This document shows, piece by piece, positions 38,401-44,400 of a stretch of DNA of 64,000 nucleotides. Every line of letters begins with the position of its first letter. The first letter of the stretch is position 1. The translations under genes and the position numbers were made by a program. This DNA is from Xanthostigma xanthostigma (lineage: Eukaryota > Arthropoda > Insecta > Raphidioptera > Raphidiidae). The notes beneath the pieces are model-generated. The model did not search any database. It was not told where the DNA came from and saw only the letters and a list, made by a program, of their open reading frames with translations. Where the stretch lies: NCBI GenBank assembly GCA_963575645.1, contig OY754476.1:9610001-9674000 (forward strand), written 5' to 3'.

Positions 38401-41400
38401 TTTTTAAGTAATAAATTTCTTTTAAAATAATAAATATTTAATTGAAGACACTGTAGGAAAATTATTTTTATATACCTAGCTACCTATAGTTGTAACAGTT
38501 TTCAAATGAGCTATTAATAAGATTTATTTAATTTTAATTAGTCGTAATAAAATTTAAAACAATTGAAATGTAAGCCTTAGAAGAAAGCAATGTAGAAAAT
38601 TAAAAAAAAATTAAATAAAAATATATTCGCCGACGTGGGGCTTGAACCCTAGTCCCTGGCATTAAGAGTCTTGCGCTCTACCGACTGGGCTATCCGGGCT
38701 TGTAAACTTCACGCGCTAATATCGCAATATTTAGTTAAGGCATTTCACCTAATAATATTTGTCGGACGGACTAGCTTTGAGATACATCTTGCAACATTTT
38801 TCATTGATGTGCCGCTCCAATTGGTCGTAGCGTAATATTATGTAGCCTATAGCCTTCCTCGATAAATGGGCTATCCGACAATTATTTTTTTTTTCAATTC
38901 GAACCAGTAGTGCGTTCAAACAAACAAACAAACTCTTCAACTTTATATATTAGTATAGATATAGTGTAGCTTTTGCGTACCTTCTCGTTTCTATAACATT
39001 ATTCATACTACTTTTTGTTTTTTTATATGTCTACTTTACCAAAAAGTCAAACATTTATTGATGACAATTAAAATCAATACAATCTGTGTAAAACTTCTTA
39101 GTTTAGTTTATAAACAGTCGAGTTCATAGTTATGTCATGACTGTTACATTACCAAAACTATGAACTTTTTCTATTTATTTGTAGGCTTGCTGAAAAACTG
39201 TTCTTTTGTTTATATAGCGGGGCAAAAAATTGGCCCACTTCTGTACACTCCGCGGTGGTTCGAAAAGGAAAACTTGCATCCCAAGAGATTATGGGTCAGT
39301 TGAAAGCGGAAAACTCCCAAACGTACACTTCTAGAGGGATAAATATGAGTACTAGGTAGAAAACGAGTGAATATGTATATTGTACATAAACCAGCTGTGT
39401 TTTAACAATAGATGAAACAATAAGTTAACACAATTTATTATATAGTAATATTTAAACTAAAAATAAAGCTTTCATATAAAGTCACTTATCGCTGGGTGAA
39501 TGCAGAAGTATCTTAAGTCCGAAATGTGCTGTTTTGAGTTTTATATAAGTAGGTACCTATAAATATGTTTTTGAGTATATTTAAAAGCATAATAATATCA
39601 TGTTTCGCCAAAATATGGTATAAACCAAAAGAGATACAGAGTTGTGGATGGTTTAATTGGATTCAGCGTGATATTTTCCATAAGTAATGTTAATATTAAC
39701 AAATCGGAAGGCTCTTAGTGTCTCAAAAAGTCGCCGATTTGCAAAAACATCAAGCAACTTCAATTTTTTCAATTTTCTGAAAAAATAATTGTTATATTTT
39801 GACGAAATATGAGATTATTGTGCTTTGAAATATTATGTTCAAAACATAATATCTATAGATATATAAAACTCAAAACAGCAAGTAAGACGTAAGATACTTC
39901 TGAATTCACCCAGCGTTATGTTTTTGTTAGGTATTATTAAAATTAGAAAAAAGATAATATATCTAAGTATTTATGCACGGTAGAAAAGTAATTTCTCGAC
40001 TGCTTTGTTTACCCAACCACAAATGGCAGTGTTAACCCACCGTTTTGATTAGTACATTTTCCAAACAAATTTTTTAGAAAAAAATTGGTTGTCTGTAAAG
40101 TCGGTTTACGGACGATAGTTTTACGTGATAACGCATTCCGCTCGAATATCATATTTAATAATCACGCACAGGGTCAGGCGGAACGTTACACTTTTTCGTG
40201 CATGCAGCCGGTGTTTCATCTTTTTATATTGACGTGATTCATCAATTTATAAGACGTTATCACGTCAAAAAAATTCAAACCTCAATTAAGATGATCGTTA
40301 GGGTAATTCACCTTAGACCGTAAAAAATATGTATAATATCTCATTCTCTCTATCAAGGCTGAAAACTAATTGACAAAATTTTGAAAATGAATTTTCCATC
40401 ATATTGAGCGCGTTTATAACGGATTTTTAAAGTTGTGTTAAATTTGAATTATGTTTTATTAATTCATGGATCCTTTCCAATTATATCTATTTATTTTTCA
40501 TTAAAAAAATATGTTGACGTTTGGGCCCTGATTTTTGTGACAATTTGTAGGCATACAAAATGAAATTATACTGGAACACAGGACCTAAAAGAAAACAGAA
40601 AGAACAACTAAACGATAGAAATGTTAACAACAGTGTTGTAATTCAATAAAGAGATTAGCACATAGGCTACTGTGGTTACTGGTCATTGGTTAGCGGTCAG
40701 TCAGGTCAGTACTTACAAAGCTTCAGGCAATCGCATATTAGTGCAAGTTGACCTTCGGCAACCTTTAATTCCCTCTTGTCTACGTCTGAATAAATAACAT
40801 CTAAAGACAAAACTAACACTCGGGAATTCAACAGAAAAATATACTGTAATGATTCTAATAACTAGACTAACCCTTGTCAAAATATTATACGAAGCGTGGA
40901 TGTTTGGAAAAATATCTTAGAAGAAAAAAATAATTAGAATTGTTTATATTATTATAATTTTTAAATCTATTTGCTAACCGACTTAAAAGAAGGAAGTTAT
41001 TAGTTCGACGCGTATATATATTTTTTTAATGTTTGTTCAGTTTACTTCTCGAGGGGTTAACCGATTCATTTTATTAAAACCAGTTAAATTTTTTATAAAC
41101 AATTTTCAGAATGTTTAGTTGTTCGTTGATGAATGAACGTGGCGTAGGTAGGTTGAATTTTTGTTGAATAAATGACACAGAGATGTTCGAACCACAGGGT
41201 TGCTGTTCGAGGGTTGCAACGGTAGTAAGACCTGTTCATTACACAATAGTAGATACACAATCAATGGGCATAGTTGAACATGTAAATCTAATCAACCACT
41301 TTACCCTCATCATCAACCCACACATTGTATTTCTGCTACTATGTACGTATGCGTGAATGAATATTATGTACCTATACATAATCCGGCGTATGCCGTACTC

Positions 41401-44400
41401 AGAAGTGATCAAAATAACTCAAAACATTCAAACATAAGGCCTTCTAGTGGGTAGGTATATTAAATTTAAAATAAAAAATCAACTTTTTATCAGTGATATT
41501 ATTAAAATAAAGATAGTTTAAAAAAAAATAAAAAACACGCTTTATATCGAACTAAAAAGTAAAAAATATCTTTTTTAAAATAAGCTTAAAACAATAATGA
41601 ATAAAAAATACTAGTATTATTGTGAAAAAAGCGTGGGGCGCTTTGTTCCACATTTTCGTACATCGAGCGCCCCACGCTTTTTTCACAATAATACTAGTAT
41701 TTTTTATTCATTATTGTCTTAAGCTTATTTTAAAAAAAATATTTTTTACTTTTTAGTTCGATATAAAGCGTGTTTTATATATTTTTTTTAATTATATTTA
41801 TTTTTCACTTTTTAGTTTGATATAAAGCGTGTTTTTTAGTTTTTTTTTTAAACTATATTTATTTTCCACTTTTTAGTTCGATTTATTGTCAAAAATTTGC
41901 CGAAAAAAAACAATTTTTTTATTTCGGCGTGGACGGGATTAGAACCCACGACAGGTGAATCCGAGAGTTGACGTCAGCGAAGACTAGCGCCTTAGACCGC
42001 TCGGTCAACGATTGCTCTTACAGTAGTGGCATAACATACTAACAGTAATAAACCACTTGCTGTAGTCCAAACGAGGTTACAAACAAACATACATACATAC
42101 AAACTTACAAGTGAAACTAATATAAAGCGTGTAAATATCAACTTTTTTATCAGTGATATTATTAAAAAAACAAAAACTGAAAGTTTGATATGGGCCATCT
42201 AATCTCCTGAATGAGTATTTGCAGAAATACTTCCCTGAATGTCAAGCTGTTATCATCTGTCACACAAAAGTCAAAAGCATTTTGATGTTGATGGGGCCCA
42301 CCAATCATAGGGCATTTTTTTAAAATCAAACTTTGAAATTTCCGGCTTCCCTGATAATTGCAAGGAAAAGTCTTCAATTAAAAGTTTCAGAGTATAAAAT
42401 TCCACAGCTCAAGTTCTATAATCAGGAGGCGGTCACCGCCTGTAGGCAGTGCCGGATTAAGGCTCCTTGATGCCCTAAACATTTCTTGCTTATGGGCCCC
42501 CATCTCTAATATGTTCGGCTTATAAAATAAAAAATAAAATTTATAGAAAAAAGTTAAGAAGCATAGATTTTTAGGGAAAAAAAATTGAATTTTACAATCA
42601 ATTTTATTTTTAATTTTTATGCTACTTCTAAAGAAATGTCAGTAGATCAAATTTTTGAGAACATGACAAAAAGAAAAAAAAAATCTTGATACGGTTTAGT
42701 GAGGTACTTTTCATTTCTGAGTTGTGCTTCATGGTGCCCCCTGAGACGTGATGCCCTAAGCAATTGCTTACTTCGCTTATAGGTAAATCCGGCACTGCCT
42801 GTAGACAGAAACTTAAGTTTAGCAAAATACTTTTTCTTCATACCTCGATCGAAAGTGCATACTTTCGGCATCAATTGTAAGACAGAAAGTTTAGCATTTA
42901 CTCCTTAAGCTCACATGCACCAATGCGGGAATTTCGTACGTTCGGGCGGTAGTAAAGCAAAAACAACCAATCAACTGTTGTTTAGATGTTGTTTTCATAT
43001 CAACCCTATTACATTTTAACTAATAGTCGCGAACAGACGTCATTCGTGTTTTCACGTATAACCTCAAAGCTTCTTGCTCAAAATTTATCTGTGATTTTAT
43101 ATAATTAATAGGTAATTAAATAATTAATGTATTTAATAAGCGTGCTAAGACCGAGATATGAAGAAAAATAGTATACACCACACTGGCCGAAATACTTTGC
43201 TCTTCGCGCCATGATGCTCGAAGCGAAGCCGAGGGCATCATGGCGAGCAGGGCAAGAATATCACACTTTCGGCCCTTGTGGTGTAGTATACTATTAATCT
43301 TCTTCTAGCTTTATCCTTTCCAAAAAAATATTTTTAGTATAGAAAATATTGAACAATACGTTACTGATGGGTTTAAAATAAAAGAAGACAAGGAGGCAGC
43401 CAACAGCTGAGTGACACTGTGCTATTAGGTATGTATAATATAGTAACGTATTTAGCATAGTTAAATTTAATTTTGTCATGTAATAATGAATGATGGAATT
43501 AGCGAATGCTTATTGTAAACCAAACTCTGTTAATTTACAACTGTAATTCGTGTACTTGTGGCTTGTATAAAGTGGGGTGGTGGTGAAAGACAGAAGCTAC
43601 ATAGAGGCACAATCATGTAGAATAGGCAGTTGTCTGGTTTTGGTTTCGTTACCCTGTTCTACAACCCCGCAAAGCTACTAGTATACAGACTGCGAAGGGA
43701 TGAACACCAACAATTTCACAACGGCAAGCCGGCCAATAATTGTACGGATTTATGTTTGACTATACTTACAGTGTGTTCGATAAAGTTGGCAAAACAAATT
43801 CAACACAAACCATGTAACGATACGTACACTGTACCGTTACTAATGCGAGTGTGTTTGAAACATTTTTTTTAGTTTGGCGTGAAGGTACCACACGCTCAGC
43901 ACCGGATTTACCTTACTGCCGGAAACTGTAAAAAATGCCGCCCCATTACCGAAAATTTCGATATTGCAATTTTTAAATAAATAAAATGATTCATTCACAG
44001 CAAAAAAATTATTGACGTGATAACGTCTTATAAATTGATGAAACACCAGCTGCACGCACGAAAAAGTGTAACGCCGTAACGTTCCGCCTGACCCTGTGCG
44101 TGCAAGCGAGAGCGCAGTATAAGCGATAGAGAAGCACGATCGGCCCAAGTTTGACAGCTACTAAAATTTAGATTATGTATTATTAAATATGATATTCGAG
44201 CGGAATACGTTATCACGTAAAACTATCGTCCGTAAACCGACTTTACAGTAATCCAATTTTTTTAAATAGGTAGGTTAATTACATAATTTTTTTTTTAATT
44301 AACTATTTATCACTGAAACTTTTTTCACAATTTTGTGGATGAAACTGCAATGTTTATAATTTTGAACATACTCTTAATAATGAAAAAAATTATTTTATTT

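Larger units (their letters stand above)
41479..42168. repeat. composite foldback element flanked by a ~30-bp direct repeat
   Basis: CTTTTTATCAGTGATATTAT is present at both borders (from 41479 and from 42138). Between them lie a ~250-bp palindrome, a 61-bp-period tandem of TTTTAGTTCGATATAAAGCG units (41750-41890) and a tRNA-like sequence. Confidence 0.65.

Noticed and set aside
36147-38699. Two functional tRNA-Lys genes
   Set aside because: Both lie at the same position inside duplicated mobile elements and their acceptor stems are imperfect, so they are called tRNA-like.
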